DNA of 64,000 nt from an uncultured Candidatus Melainabacteria bacterium (GCA_934757275.1 CAKVLN010000002.1:248001-312000); one strand, 5' to 3'. Positions 44,118 through 53,970 are shown, numbered from the stretch's first letter. Notes: a model not told the origin generated them from the sequence alone. Program-made: numbers and translations.

Positions 44118-44756
44118 TTACAAAGATTTCAAATGATTTAAAGGCCAGAACAAGAATATGGCTCTTCCAATAAATCTTTCTTTTGGTAAAGTTCCCCAGA
44201 AACGGCTATCCATAGAATTTCCTCTATTATCACCCATCATAAAATATTGTCCTTCAGGAATGATGAGAGGTCCACAGAACATGTCCGCTTTACATTTATG
44301 AAAATCATATTCGCTCATAATATAATCTTCTTGCAATGGTTTATCATTGATATAAACTTTATAAGCCCCATTTGTACCTTGTTTGATTTCCAATTTTTCA
44401 CCAGGAAGTCCAACTACTCTCTTAATATAAGCTATATCTTTGCAGAAGAAACCGGTCAAACGACTAAACACTGCCCACGGTGTTGTTTTAAGTTTCACAA
44501 ATGGTGGGTAAAAAATCATTACATCGCCACGTTTTGGTGTGTTTTCAAAATGATGTGTTTTGATTAGATTTGGAAATTTTGTAAGTTTTTCCACAACAAT
44601 TCTATCACCCTCAACAAGGGTTGGTTTCATTGAGCCGGACGGAATCCATCTTAATTCTGCTACAAAAAATCTTATCAAAATAACTGCGACAACTACGAAA
44701 ACTATTGTATCAATAGTTTCTTTTAAATTCGCTCTAAATTTTTCTTTATCAATCAT
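44118..44756 (-). CDS. lepB: signal peptidase I
   Basis: LepB removes signal peptides from exported proteins at the outer face of the inner membrane. After one N-terminal membrane helix (about 15-33) comes the catalytic Ser42 in PSGSMKPTL, and the Lys112 in YIKRVVGLPGE with GDVMIFYPP before it; GDNRGNSMDSR (box E) and the FLFWPLN end are present. The ATG at 44756 forms a 4-bp ATGA overlap with the upstream polyprenyl synthase gene, explaining the poor ribosome site. The length (212) is within the usual range. Confidence 0.93.
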   Translation of the reverse strand: MIDKEKFRANLKETIDTIVFVVVAVILIRFFVAELRWIPSGSMKPTLVEGDRIVVEKLTKFPNLIKTHHFENTPKRGDVMIFYPPFVKLKTTPWAVFSRLTGFFCKDIAYIKRVVGLPGEKLEIKQGTNGAYKVYINDKPLQEDYIMSEYDFHKCKADMFCGPLIIPEGQYFMMGDNRGNSMDSRFWGTLPKERFIGRAIFLFWPLNHLKSL

Positions 44757-45544
44757 ATTAACCGTAATAATTCCTCTAACCCTTTTGAACAAGCGTTTTG
44801 AGGTAATTCCCCAATATCTGTTCTCAACTCTTCTAAATAATTATCCATTAAAGCTTTTGTTTTTTCAATCCCCAAAATATCTTTTAAGGTATGAATCTTG
44901 TTCTTATCGTCAGCCGCTGCTGAAGTTTTTTCTAAGTCGTTCTTCAACTGGAAAAGTATTCCAAAGCTTTCTGCAAACCTACTAGCTTTTTGCACATCTA
45001 ATCCAGCCAAAAGTGCAGAGCTTTTTAAAGTTGCGACAAAAAGTTCAGCAGTTTTTCCTTTTATAATTTGTAAATACATTTTTTTCTCTGGAACCGTTCC
45101 TCGTAGTGAATATTGCAGAATTTCAGCCTCACTCATTTTTTTTATACAATGTTGAAAATTAGAAATAATTTGCCAGTTTTCTAGCTTAATTAATTTTTCG
45201 GTCGCAAGTGAAAGCAAAAAATCGCCACTTAGAATTGAAACATGCGAATTAAATTTGCAAGCAAGAGTTTCATTATCACGCCTAAATCTTGCCTCGTCAA
45301 TCACATCATCATGGAGAAGTGATGCGTTGTGTATAAGTTCAGCAATACAAAGCAATTCAACATTTATCTCTTTAGAAAAAGTTTTTAAATATAAACTTGT
45401 AAAAAGTGAGCGTATACGTTTCTTTGGACTGTTCAAAAATAAATTTAGTTCTTTAAAAATATCATTCTCTATATCAAAAAGTGAATTTAAACTCTTATCA
45501 ACTAGCTCCAAATCAGTTTTAACAAGTTTTACAATATTCTCCAT
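44753..45544 (-). CDS. trans-isoprenyl diphosphate synthase, second Asp-rich motif altered
   Basis: A 263-residue polyprenyl synthetase-family protein. The first Asp-rich motif is intact (LLHDDVIDEARFRR, Asp79, Asp80, Asp83), with the GDFLLS and KTAELF segments. The second, normally DDxxD, reads FQLKNDLEKTS (202-206: N-D-L-E-K), with the first and last Asp lost. It may be a non-catalytic partner in a heteromeric synthase or an enzyme with changed metal binding. A role in quinone or undecaprenyl chain synthesis is likely by family. It is co-transcribed with lepB through ATGA overlap. Confidence 0.8.
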   Translation of the reverse strand: MENIVKLVKTDLELVDKSLNSLFDIENDIFKELNLFLNSPKKRIRSLFTSLYLKTFSKEINVELLCIAELIHNASLLHDDVIDEARFRRDNETLACKFNSHVSILSGDFLLSLATEKLIKLENWQIISNFQHCIKKMSEAEILQYSLRGTVPEKKMYLQIIKGKTAELFVATLKSSALLAGLDVQKASRFAESFGILFQLKNDLEKTSAAADDKNKIHTLKDILGIEKTKALMDNYLEELRTDIGELPQNACSKGLEELLRLI

Positions 45545-45599
45545 AAATAGATTTTAACATGAAGTAAATTCTTCTTATAGTACGCAACTGTTTAATAAA

Positions 45600-46760
45600 T
45601 TAAATCTTCTCTTTTAAAAATCTTACATAGTAAGAGGAAATTGCAGGTATAATACTCAAAAGAACCAAAACATTCATTATGCCGAATTTTTGAGCAACAG
45701 CACCTAAAATTGACATGCAAAGTGCAACAATTCCCCAACAGAAACCGTTGATAAAACCTGCAACTATACTCTTGTATTCAGGCAATGTTTTTTGCGCCCA
45801 AACCATTGTCACAGGTTGCGCAAGCATTGTTGTAAAACCTATAACAAAGAAGATTGCAATTGATATAACGGAATGAGTTTTATAAGTCAGTGCAAATAAT
45901 AGCATCATTGGGAAAGTTGCCCACATTGAAAAATACACAATTGGTTTTGAACCGACAAGTTTTTCGATTTTTGGGCTTAAAAAAGAGCCAATTGCACCAG
46001 CAAAAACAAATAAGAACAAAGCAAAGCCGATATAGAAAGGTGAGTAGTTCATTGATTTCCATAAAAATGGCAACAAAATGCAAGAACTATTTGTAATTAA
46101 AGATTTCATCATTGAAATTAGCATCAAGTAATTCATCTGTCGATTAGAAAGAATATCTTTAAATGATTTGAAAAAATCTTTTCTTACAGGCGGTTTTTCA
46201 ATTGTTGAAAGCTTTGGTACGCAGAAAAACATCAACGTTGCAAGTGTTAAGCCAATAATAGAAGTGTAAGAGATTTTAGACAAGCCTAAAACCTGTGTAA
46301 TCAAAGCCGCAAGCAAAGGACCAAAAGCAAAGCCTAGAGAGCCCATACTTATAAACACGCCCATATTATTAGAGCAATCTTTGCCGGAGAAATGGTTCAC
46401 AAACCCCATTGATTGTGGGTGGAAGAAACTTCCGCCAAGGCTACCTAAAATCATAAAAACTAATAGTAAATAAACATTCGGAGCAAGTGGAGTTAGTGGA
46501 ATAAAGATTGACGCAAGAATTAAGCCCCAAAAGATAAAAAATCGTTTTAGAATATTATCAGCAAAAAAGCCGAAAACTGGCTGTAACATAGATGAGCAAA
46601 TGTGCGAAATGCTAATTATAACAGTTGCAATTGCCATTGAAAAACCTAGTTTTGAGGCGATAAATGGCATTATAGGGTTAAGGAAACCACTGTAAACATC
46701 TGCGATTAAATGCGCTAAACATAACCAAATTATTGCTTTTTTTGTTGTATCATTGTTCAT
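45600..46760 (-). CDS. MFS transporter of the Fsr (fosmidomycin-resistance-like) group
   Basis: A 386-residue, 12-helix MFS protein. The pattern LAHLIADVYSGFLNPIMPF at the N-terminus, QPVFGFFAD in loop 2-3 and GGSFFHPQSMGFVNHF in helix 4 match the Fsr-like group of efflux proteins. The substrate is unknown. Although fosmidomycin targets isoprenoid synthesis and the next leftward gene is a polyprenyl synthase, family membership alone does not show drug export. It lies 55 bp upstream of the synthase gene on the same strand. Confidence 0.8.
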   Translation of the reverse strand: MNNDTTKKAIIWLCLAHLIADVYSGFLNPIMPFIASKLGFSMAIATVIISISHICSSMLQPVFGFFADNILKRFFIFWGLILASIFIPLTPLAPNVYLLLVFMILGSLGGSFFHPQSMGFVNHFSGKDCSNNMGVFISMGSLGFAFGPLLAALITQVLGLSKISYTSIIGLTLATLMFFCVPKLSTIEKPPVRKDFFKSFKDILSNRQMNYLMLISMMKSLITNSSCILLPFLWKSMNYSPFYIGFALFLFVFAGAIGSFLSPKIEKLVGSKPIVYFSMWATFPMMLLFALTYKTHSVISIAIFFVIGFTTMLAQPVTMVWAQKTLPEYKSIVAGFINGFCWGIVALCMSILGAVAQKFGIMNVLVLLSIIPAISSYYVRFLKEKI

Positions 46761-46839
46761 TTTCTTCCAACCTTCTCTTTCAAAAATATTATAGTCTGCA
46801 TAAATTGATTAATCAAACTTATAGTGTTATAATCAAGCT

Positions 46840-47154
46840 ATGAGTTCAGAAACGGAAGATAAAAGTTTAAAAATGGTTGGTTTAGAGTTAATGTTTTTGA
46901 CTCCTGAAAAATATAGCCACGAAGATGGCATTACTGCTGTTGAATTAGCAAAACTTGTAAATTTACCCATTGATGAAGTTAAGAAAAAACTTCAAATTTT
47001 GAAATCTAAAAATATAGTTAGAGTTAAAGGAATTAACCCTAAGTGCTGGTTGTTTGACGAATACAACTTTCAACGTCTTGATGACGATGATGAAATTTTT
47101 CATTTGTTGTGCAACTTTGAAGATGTAGATTTTGATAAGTATTTTAGCTATTAG
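46840..47154 (+). CDS. small winged-helix-like protein
   Basis: A 104-residue protein whose middle part (GITAVELAKLVNLPIDEVKKKLQILKSKNIVRVKG) has the helix-helix-wing pattern of small DNA-binding or subunit winged-helix domains. The C-terminal third is acidic (EYNFQRLDDDDEIFHLLCNFED). No membrane segment. It is a single gene divergent from the Fsr-like gene; a terminator shared with the converging porin gene follows. Target unknown. Confidence 0.6.
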   Translation: MSSETEDKSLKMVGLELMFLTPEKYSHEDGITAVELAKLVNLPIDEVKKKLQILKSKNIVRVKGINPKCWLFDEYNFQRLDDDDEIFHLLCNFEDVDFDKYFSY

Positions 47155-47166
47155 ATTTTTGAGAAT

Positions 47167-47202
47167 AAAAAAAAAGAACCGATTTTTTTCGGTTCTTTTT
47201 TT
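47167..47202. terminator. bidirectional terminator between the winged-helix and porin genes
   Basis: AAAAAAAGAACCG pairs with CGGTTCTTTTTTT around an ATTTTTTT loop; usable from both sides. Confidence 0.85.
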
Positions 47203-47229
47203 GAATAAATTCTAACTAAATACATCTTT

Positions 47230-48441
47230 TTAAATCAACAATTGTGTACCTAACATAATTCTGTGAGAATCTTTTGTTGCATCATTTTGGCAGAATACAT
47301 AGTTAAGAATAAATTTTAAGCCTTGTCCCTTAACATAGTAGTTCAAGCCAACAGAATACTCTCGTTTATTATTGTTTGCGATTTCTCTATTTGGATCGAA
47401 CTCGTCATATCTCGCCAATATTTGAAGTTTTTTAGTTAGCATATAGGCAATTGTTGTATAAAAACCGCTGGCATGGTTTGTAGTTGAATAACCTGCAGTA
47501 CCATTGTAACCATTTGCTTGCGCCCATTCAAAATTGGCCATAAATCTTTTGTACTCATACTGAACATGTGCGCCAACTACACAAAAATTGTTATCTCTAT
47601 GACCTGCGTCCATACTACCGCCAACAAGCAATTTACCGTACTTGCCATCGGTTTTGCCCAATGGTTTCAAGTCAACCCTACCAATAAATTCAGCCCCTGG
47701 GAAAAATTCTTGGAAATAAGTATCTGAGCTATAAACACCAAAGTCATAGTCTACTAAGCTATAATTCCCAGCAATCTTTGCTCCGAGTTTACGAACAGTA
47801 CCAAAATTTCTAGAGATTTGCGATCTTGCTAAGAATGGCAATACGAACGGACCATAAGCACCTTCCAAACCAACCGGTGGACGAGAGTTACCTATTAAAA
47901 CTCTGTGATGCGGAATTTTGTTTGTCGCAATATACATATCAGCAAATAAGTTTTCTACCCAATTTCGTTCAGAAAGTGGCGAGAAGTTGAACATAATTCT
48001 GAAATCACCATTATTATTCTTCAAAAAACCATCATAACCTACGTTAATAGTATTGATGTCATAATGATTTGTTGTATGTTCACTGTGCATAGAGCCTTCA
48101 TTAAATTGAAGTCCTATATCGCCATTATAACCTGCCCAAAATTGGGTTCTATCCCACGCAGAATCCTCGTCAAACTTGTGTGTAAACACGTCTTGCAATA
48201 AATATGTCGGCTTATCGTATTTATAAACTTCTAAGTGATACACATCTTGCAGTTTTTCTTTCAAACTTTTTTCAACAGGAGCGTTTTCTTCTGTAATAGA
48301 AACTGATTGAGGTACGCTAAGTTCTGTTTCTTCTTGCGGAACATCAAGCACAACCTCTTCTAATTTTTGCTCCTTAACCTTTGCCCACACAGGAGTGGAC
48401 AAAATAAATGCTATTAATATTAGTAAAATCTTTTTTTTCAT
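47230..48441 (-). CDS. outer-membrane porin, OprP/OprO (phosphate-selective porin) type
   Basis: A 403-residue beta-barrel protein with a Sec signal peptide (MKKKILLILIAFILSTPVWA, cleavage about residue 20), a charged N-terminal region and a barrel ending RIMLGTQLLI, where alternate residues are hydrophobic as in barrel strands. The segments WAGYNGDIGLQF, IGNSRPPVGLEGAYGPF and SGFYTTIAYMLTKKLQILARYDEF follow the OprP family. Substrate could be phosphate, polyphosphate or other anions. I chose the ATG at 48441 for the signal peptide; the ribosome site is weak. A terminator precedes it on the FNT side, so it has its own promoter. Confidence 0.8.
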   Translation of the reverse strand: MKKKILLILIAFILSTPVWAKVKEQKLEEVVLDVPQEETELSVPQSVSITEENAPVEKSLKEKLQDVYHLEVYKYDKPTYLLQDVFTHKFDEDSAWDRTQFWAGYNGDIGLQFNEGSMHSEHTTNHYDINTINVGYDGFLKNNNGDFRIMFNFSPLSERNWVENLFADMYIATNKIPHHRVLIGNSRPPVGLEGAYGPFVLPFLARSQISRNFGTVRKLGAKIAGNYSLVDYDFGVYSSDTYFQEFFPGAEFIGRVDLKPLGKTDGKYGKLLVGGSMDAGHRDNNFCVVGAHVQYEYKRFMANFEWAQANGYNGTAGYSTTNHASGFYTTIAYMLTKKLQILARYDEFDPNREIANNNKREYSVGLNYYVKGQGLKFILNYVFCQNDATKDSHRIMLGTQLLI

Positions 48442-48464
48442 AACTACATTCTTATATATTGTAC

Positions 48465-48503
48465 AAAAAAAGACCAACTCCCAATACGGGAATCGGTCTT
48501 TTT
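48465..48503 (-). terminator. terminator after the formate channel gene
   Basis: AAAAAAAGACC pairs with GGTCTTTTT; an inner CCC/GGG strengthens the loop. It lies 8 bp after the FNT stop codon. Confidence 0.75.
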
Positions 48504-48510
48504 ATCAAAA

Positions 48511-49380
48511 CTAATGTTGATGTCTGTGTTCTTCTCTTAAATAAGCTGTCCAGAATAATAGAACAACGAATACAAAAGCACCTACAATGTTACCACAAGT
48601 AACAGGAAGTAAGTTGTGAATGAAGAAACCTTTCCAAGTCATAGTAGCTAATTGGTCTGGAGTTAAACCAGATGCAGCAACAATTGATGGGAAGTGTTTC
48701 ATCAACAAACCGTTTGGTATAAAGAACATGTTTGCAACACTGTGTTCATAGCCTGATGCAACGAATGTCATGATTGGGAAGAATATTGCGAAAATCTTAC
48801 CAATAACACGTTTAGAAGTTGAAGCCATGAAGATTGCTAAACATACCAACCAGTTACAAAGAATGCCTCTAAAGAAGGCTTCTCCAAAAGTTAAATTAAT
48901 TTTTGAGAAAGCAGTTTGCATAGCAGTTACGCCAACTGCATCACCACCATTATGTCCCATGCCAGCACCAAATATTAAACCTGCTACAAGAATAGAACCT
49001 AAAAAGTTCGCAATATAAACAATTGTCCAGCTTCTTAATAATTTAAGAAGGCTAACTTTTTTTTCTAATACAGCGAATGTCATCATTACGTTACCAGTGA
49101 ACAATTCAGCACCTGTTAAAGCAACAATCATCAAGCCTGTTGCGAATGTCATAGCTCCAATAAGTTTTGTGAAGCCCCAACCCATCATAGAGTCGCCAGT
49201 CATAACTGTTAATGATACTTGAGCACCAAATGCGATAAATGCACCAGCAGCGATTGCTAATGTGAACATTTTTGTTTTACTAAAATCAGCTTTTCCTGTC
49301 ATTACACTGTCACTAAGTTCGTGAACAGTAGCACTAGGAGTTAAACTGTCTTGTGTGGAAATAACTTTTTCTTCTTCCAT
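48511..49380 (-). CDS. focA: formate/nitrite transporter family channel
   Basis: A 289-residue FNT protein with six hydrophobic helices. The signature LTGAELFTGNVMM and the second-half ASGYEHSVANMFF with its gating His are present. It probably exports or imports formate in fermentation; nitrite or hydrosulfide transport cannot be excluded. The C-terminus ends in EHRHQH. A short acidic N-terminus precedes the first helix. It is a single gene with 430 bp of mostly non-coding DNA upstream. Confidence 0.88.
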   Translation of the reverse strand: MEEEKVISTQDSLTPSATVHELSDSVMTGKADFSKTKMFTLAIAAGAFIAFGAQVSLTVMTGDSMMGWGFTKLIGAMTFATGLMIVALTGAELFTGNVMMTFAVLEKKVSLLKLLRSWTIVYIANFLGSILVAGLIFGAGMGHNGGDAVGVTAMQTAFSKINLTFGEAFFRGILCNWLVCLAIFMASTSKRVIGKIFAIFFPIMTFVASGYEHSVANMFFIPNGLLMKHFPSIVAASGLTPDQLATMTWKGFFIHNLLPVTCGNIVGAFVFVVLLFWTAYLREEHRHQH

Positions 49381-49810
49381 TTTTCCTTTTCTCCTATATT
49401 TCTCTCTTTTAAGAACACCAAAATTTCATAATATCCATCTCAGAATTTATGTCGGCTAAATGTGTTTAACTATCTATATCCTTAATTTTTTAATGTTCTT
49501 TAAAACTCTGCTTAAATCAATAAATCTAAGTTCTTTTTGATAATAGCACTTGAAAAAATGATTGCAAGAATTTTTTTGAGAAGTTGTGAAATTTGGTGGT
49601 TGGGTGGTTTGTTGTCACCTCACCTTTGAATTTTAATACCCTCTCCCGCCTTCGGCACCCTCCCCATGTAAAATTGATAAAAGGGGAGGGGGCTAAAGAC
49701 GTTCATTAAACGCAATTCACGCCCTCCCTAGGGGGAAGGCGTGAATTGCGCTAATTGAGCGAATTAAATTCCCTCTCCTGTAAGGAGAGGGAATTAGAGT
49801 TAGTCGATTG
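49381..49810. other. 430-bp intergenic region with inverted repeats
   Basis: The right part (49630-49800) holds a GAGGGGGCTAAAGACGTTCA copy shared with 56139-56160, a 13-bp perfect inverted repeat CGCAATTCACGCC/GGCGTGAATTGCG (49711-49750) and a hairpin at 49767. The left part carries the FNT leader. No gene is seen. Confidence 0.5.
49767..49795 (-). terminator. terminator-like hairpin after the 1372-residue gene
   Basis: AATTCCCTCTCCT pairs perfectly with AGGAGAGGGAATT around GTA, 15 bp after the stop codon leftwards. It lacks a clear T-run, so it could be a repeat rather than a terminator. Confidence 0.45.
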
Positions 49811-52800
49811 TTATACTTTCATTGCTTGTAATTGCGCTGCTGTATAGTTATATGGTGATTTTGATAAATCAATAACAACATCAATTAATACATAATATGG
49901 TTTCAATTTACCATCTTTCATGGCTGAATAGCCTGCTCTATTCAAGACATCATTGTTAGAATTTCCTTGAAGGTTCGCAAAATCATACAAATCATATATT
50001 GTTATTGTCAATTTGGTACCTTCTAATTTTGTAGCTACCACATCTGTACCATGCAAGCTACCCCACAAATCTTTATCAACATTTTGTTCAAAATCAAGTC
50101 TTGTTGATGATAGATTTGTTCCGTTTACCAAATTTTTAATATATTTATTCACATAATTTGTGAAATTTTTATTTGTACTAATTTTCTTTGACATTGCTGA
50201 TGATGTAGGATAGTGATATCCTTTAACTTCTTCCGGAGTATAGCCGTACTCTGGAACTGTTCCTGCCAAATCTTTCTTTATATGTGCTTGAACATTACTT
50301 GGAGCATTTTGATATCCGACATAGGTTTTATCACTGCCTGATGGTTTGCCATTATATCCGGCTTGTGCCATTTGTAAAAATTCATAAGTTATATCACCAC
50401 CCATACTTTTGATGGCTTTTTTTGCGGTTATAGAATTTATACTATCAGTTATATCTTTATATAAATCTTTTATATCCATTGACACTGTTGCCCAACCTAA
50501 GTCTTTAGTCACTTCGCCTGTTAAACGATGACGATAATCACCTTTTGAGTTGCCATTTGCATCATATTCAGTTGTCTTGATAGCTCCGGTTGATTTTGTT
50601 TTATAATAACTTACTTTCTTTTTACTAGTTTTTGGATCGTAAATTATTGTTTCTATGTCACCATTAGTTTTTGTTTCTACGGTTTTTGTAATTACACCAT
50701 TTTCTTTTGTTGAAACTAATGTTCCACCTTTAGAGCATTTTCTGGTTTGTGTATAATTTTTAGAATCTACATAGTTGCTATAAGTATAATTATACGTTAC
50801 ATTATTTATAACTCTTTTAGTCATCAAGCCTCTAGAGTCATAAGTATCTACATAATAATCTTTACCATTACTGCTATACCAAGTAACCACTCTAGATGTT
50901 AGCTTACCGTTTGCATCATAATTTTTGGTTTCTGTTTTTGCTCTTCCTTTTGAGTCTTTTGTTGTAACTTTTTCGGAAGTTGTTGCACCTGTTGCAGTTT
51001 TTGTAGTTTCGGTTGTTTTTCCGTCTTTTGTCACAAATTCTATATATTTTAATAATTTTTCATTTTTATCATATATAGATTTTACATAATTTCCATCAGA
51101 TGAATATACATATTTAGTCGTTGTTTGCAATGCACCATTCTTGTCATAGCTTTCTTCTGATGTGACTTTACCATTTTCGTATTTATTTACAACTTTACTT
51201 CCGTCGTTATTAGTTTTAGTTTCTGCAATTTTTTGATTATTAGACATGTTATATACAGTTTCAGTTTCAGTTTCATAACCATTATCAACTATTGTTTTAG
51301 TGTTTTTGTCATAATCATAATATGTTTCTGTACTATAGTCTTTGTAATAAATAACTCTGCCTTGTGCATCTTTAGTAGTTGCATCTACAAACTCCAAGCC
51401 AAAATATCCATTTTTATATTTATAAGTTGTAGTCTTAATTGCTTTGCCAGTCTTGTCATACTCAATTATTGATGTTGGACTACCATTACCATTTTTCACT
51501 GTAACAGTCTTTGAACCGTCAGCTTTATAAGATATTGTAGTTGTACTTGCAACTGACCAACCATTTGATTGATATTTTACTTCACTAATCAAGCGACCTT
51601 GAGTGTCATATTTTTGAACACTTATTTTAGTTCCACTCTTATCATTTTCAGTTAATGTTTTTGCACCATTTGTTTCATACTCTACAGAGAAATATCTTTC
51701 TTTTCCATCAGCAGATGTATGTGTTTCTTTACCTGTTGGATTACCGTCTCTATCGAAATTTCGTGTAATCTTAGAACCATCTGAATTATAGGTAATTTCA
51801 ACAAAATTATTCCAGACTAGCTTCTTATATTCTAATGTTAGTTTTCCACTATCATCATATTCTTTCTTTGACTCTACTTTTTCATCATAATTATATTCAA
51901 TTTCTGATTTCGTTTTACCATTTTCATAATATTCAGTTTCAGATTCTTTCTTTTCTTCATAACCATATTTTATATTATGTTTCACTTGGCCATTTTCATA
52001 ATATTCGGTTACGGATTCCTTATCATTGTTATAAGAAACATATTTTATTTCTTGTTTTACTTGACCATTTGCAAAGTATTCAGTTTCTTTTGCAACTGAT
52101 TTTCCATATTTTTTATACTCAACAACTTTTGTCACAACTCCATCAACGTAAGTTGTTTCAACTTTGTATCCTTGTGCATTGGTTGAAGTTTCTACACCAT
52201 TTTTCTTTTGAGATGCCTTAACTTCTTCTTCAAATTGTGCATAAGTATAACTTGGTTTTATATGATAAATTGTTGTTTTACCATCTACTGTTGTTGCAGC
52301 ATAAAAATATTTGTTTATTTGTTCTTCTGTTGCTTCTGTTTTTTGCAAGTCACTTAGTGTATAAGTTTGTAATGATTTATCATCAGTACCGGAGGTTAAA
52401 GCATCTGCCATACAAAACATAGTATATTTTTTGCCCTTGTATTCTATTTCATATCCAAGCTCATTACCTCTCTTTGAAAATTTTGCTTTAGAGCTATCTA
52501 TACCCATTGCATCAGCAATTGTACTAACCATATTCATTGAGATATTGCCTTCAGTAAAATCTTTCACCAATTTTTCCAAAGCTTTTTCTACAATAGCGTC
52601 TTCATCATTACCTAAAGTTTGTTTAATTTCATCTACATATTTTTGGTAATTATCTTTTGTAATAGTATTGCCATCACCAGCCTTTTTCATATCATTAACA
52701 ACATCTGTTTTCTTATTCTTATCATTCAAGAAGTTTACCAAAACCATAGCTTTTTGATATTGCTCAGCCATTTTTTGTTCAACTTCAGCAATAGTTTTGC

Positions 52801-53929
52801 AACCAGCTTCTGTATTCAAAACATAAGTTACGCCACTTGTTGAACTGCCAGATTGCGGTCTTGCATTTGCAGTTTCATCTTTTTTGAAATACTTATTAAT
52901 AATATCATCTGTAAATTTATAAGAATTTTTTAATTCTGAATAACTAAATGTTTTTGGTGCTTTTTCTTTCTCAACTTCTGCCAAGAATTGTGCATAAGTT
53001 ACTGTAGCTTTTAACGCATAAGTTTGAGCTTTTCCATCTACAGTTGTTGCACTATCAAAATATTTGTTAATTAATGTTTGTGTTGCACCAGTTTTGGTTA
53101 AGCTATCTGCTGAATAAGTTTTAACTGTCTTATCATCAGTTCCTTGAATAGCTGCTTTTAGTTTGCATGACAATTGATAAGTTTTATTATCGTAAGTAAA
53201 TTGTATACCAACGTTGTTTCCTTTACCTAACAATTTATATTCAACTCCAATAGCTTTTAAGATAGCAGAAACGGTTGCAAATGCTACATTACCTTGTGTA
53301 AAATCTGTGATAAACTTATCTAATGCTTTTTTCTTTGCTGCGTCGGTATCAGTTCCAAGTGTTGATTGTATTTCATCAATATAATCTTGATAATTATATG
53401 AATTAATTGTTTTATTATCACTCGTTTTTCTCAATTCTGTTGTGCGATTTGTGGTTTTATTCTTATCATTCAAAAAATTCGCCAACAACATATCATTTTG
53501 ATATTGTTGTGCTACTTTTGCCACAACACCATTTATTGTTTTACAACCTGATGATTTATTTAATTCATATTCTGTTTCACTTTTCTTAGTAAAATAAGTA
53601 TTAATTTGCTCATCAGTCAACTTATAAATATCTCTTAATGTTGATGATGAGAATTTTGTATTACTATATACACTTGTTCTTTGTTGTACGTTATATGTTT
53701 TGCCACGATAAGTAAACGATGCTCTCGTTGTTACACCGTTTACAGTAATGTCTAAACTAGCTAATCTTGCTTTTAATGTAGAAAAGTTAATCTCACCTTT
53801 AGAAAACGCACTCATCAATTCTGTTAACTGCGTTAATTTTGGATCACTAGTAATTGGCCTACCGGTCTGAATAGTAGTTTTATTTGTGTTATTCCATATA
53901 TCCCCAATTGAATTAAATCTTGCTGTCAT
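49811..53929 (-). CDS. 1372-residue modular repeat protein under sigma-28 control, possible polymorphic-toxin-like effector
   Basis: The protein has three regions. Residues 1-95 and two tandem copies of a roughly 230-residue module (about 97-320 and 331-570) contain T-x-x-x-INKYF units shared with the calpain-like protein, and each copy has a FLNDKNK core and a KTYQL or KKYTM strand. Residues about 586-1160 are YwqK/MORN-like beta repeats of T-x-Y-Y-E-N-G-Q-V-K type. The C-terminal 200 residues form a different domain with a SLHGTDVVATKL and IYDLYDF region, reminiscent of toxin tips. No Sec signal. Preceded 41 bp upstream by the 117-residue gene in the same sigma-28 unit. Function inferred only from layout. 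Confidence 0.65.
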   Translation of the reverse strand: MTARFNSIGDIWNNTNKTTIQTGRPITSDPKLTQLTELMSAFSKGEINFSTLKARLASLDITVNGVTTRASFTYRGKTYNVQQRTSVYSNTKFSSSTLRDIYKLTDEQINTYFTKKSETEYELNKSSGCKTINGVVAKVAQQYQNDMLLANFLNDKNKTTNRTTELRKTSDNKTINSYNYQDYIDEIQSTLGTDTDAAKKKALDKFITDFTQGNVAFATVSAILKAIGVEYKLLGKGNNVGIQFTYDNKTYQLSCKLKAAIQGTDDKTVKTYSADSLTKTGATQTLINKYFDSATTVDGKAQTYALKATVTYAQFLAEVEKEKAPKTFSYSELKNSYKFTDDIINKYFKKDETANARPQSGSSTSGVTYVLNTEAGCKTIAEVEQKMAEQYQKAMVLVNFLNDKNKKTDVVNDMKKAGDGNTITKDNYQKYVDEIKQTLGNDEDAIVEKALEKLVKDFTEGNISMNMVSTIADAMGIDSSKAKFSKRGNELGYEIEYKGKKYTMFCMADALTSGTDDKSLQTYTLSDLQKTEATEEQINKYFYAATTVDGKTTIYHIKPSYTYAQFEEEVKASQKKNGVETSTNAQGYKVETTYVDGVVTKVVEYKKYGKSVAKETEYFANGQVKQEIKYVSYNNDKESVTEYYENGQVKHNIKYGYEEKKESETEYYENGKTKSEIEYNYDEKVESKKEYDDSGKLTLEYKKLVWNNFVEITYNSDGSKITRNFDRDGNPTGKETHTSADGKERYFSVEYETNGAKTLTENDKSGTKISVQKYDTQGRLISEVKYQSNGWSVASTTTISYKADGSKTVTVKNGNGSPTSIIEYDKTGKAIKTTTYKYKNGYFGLEFVDATTKDAQGRVIYYKDYSTETYYDYDKNTKTIVDNGYETETETVYNMSNNQKIAETKTNNDGSKVVNKYENGKVTSEESYDKNGALQTTTKYVYSSDGNYVKSIYDKNEKLLKYIEFVTKDGKTTETTKTATGATTSEKVTTKDSKGRAKTETKNYDANGKLTSRVVTWYSSNGKDYYVDTYDSRGLMTKRVINNVTYNYTYSNYVDSKNYTQTRKCSKGGTLVSTKENGVITKTVETKTNGDIETIIYDPKTSKKKVSYYKTKSTGAIKTTEYDANGNSKGDYRHRLTGEVTKDLGWATVSMDIKDLYKDITDSINSITAKKAIKSMGGDITYEFLQMAQAGYNGKPSGSDKTYVGYQNAPSNVQAHIKKDLAGTVPEYGYTPEEVKGYHYPTSSAMSKKISTNKNFTNYVNKYIKNLVNGTNLSSTRLDFEQNVDKDLWGSLHGTDVVATKLEGTKLTITIYDLYDFANLQGNSNNDVLNRAGYSAMKDGKLKPYYVLIDVVIDLSKSPYNYTAAQLQAMKV
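52220..53641 (-). repeat. duplicated 230-residue module
   Basis: Copy 1 spans about 52970-53641 and copy 2 about 52220-52939. In order they share I/F-T-[DE]-x-x-I-N-x-YF, G-C-K-T-I, A-x-Q-Y-Q-x-x-M-x-L-x-NFLNDKNK, Y-x-DEI-x-x-TLG, K-x-V/I-x-DFT-x-GN, and TTVDGK. Confidence 0.85.
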
Positions 53930-53970
53930 TTCTTATTACCTCTTTTACTAATACTCTAAAAAACTATTTT

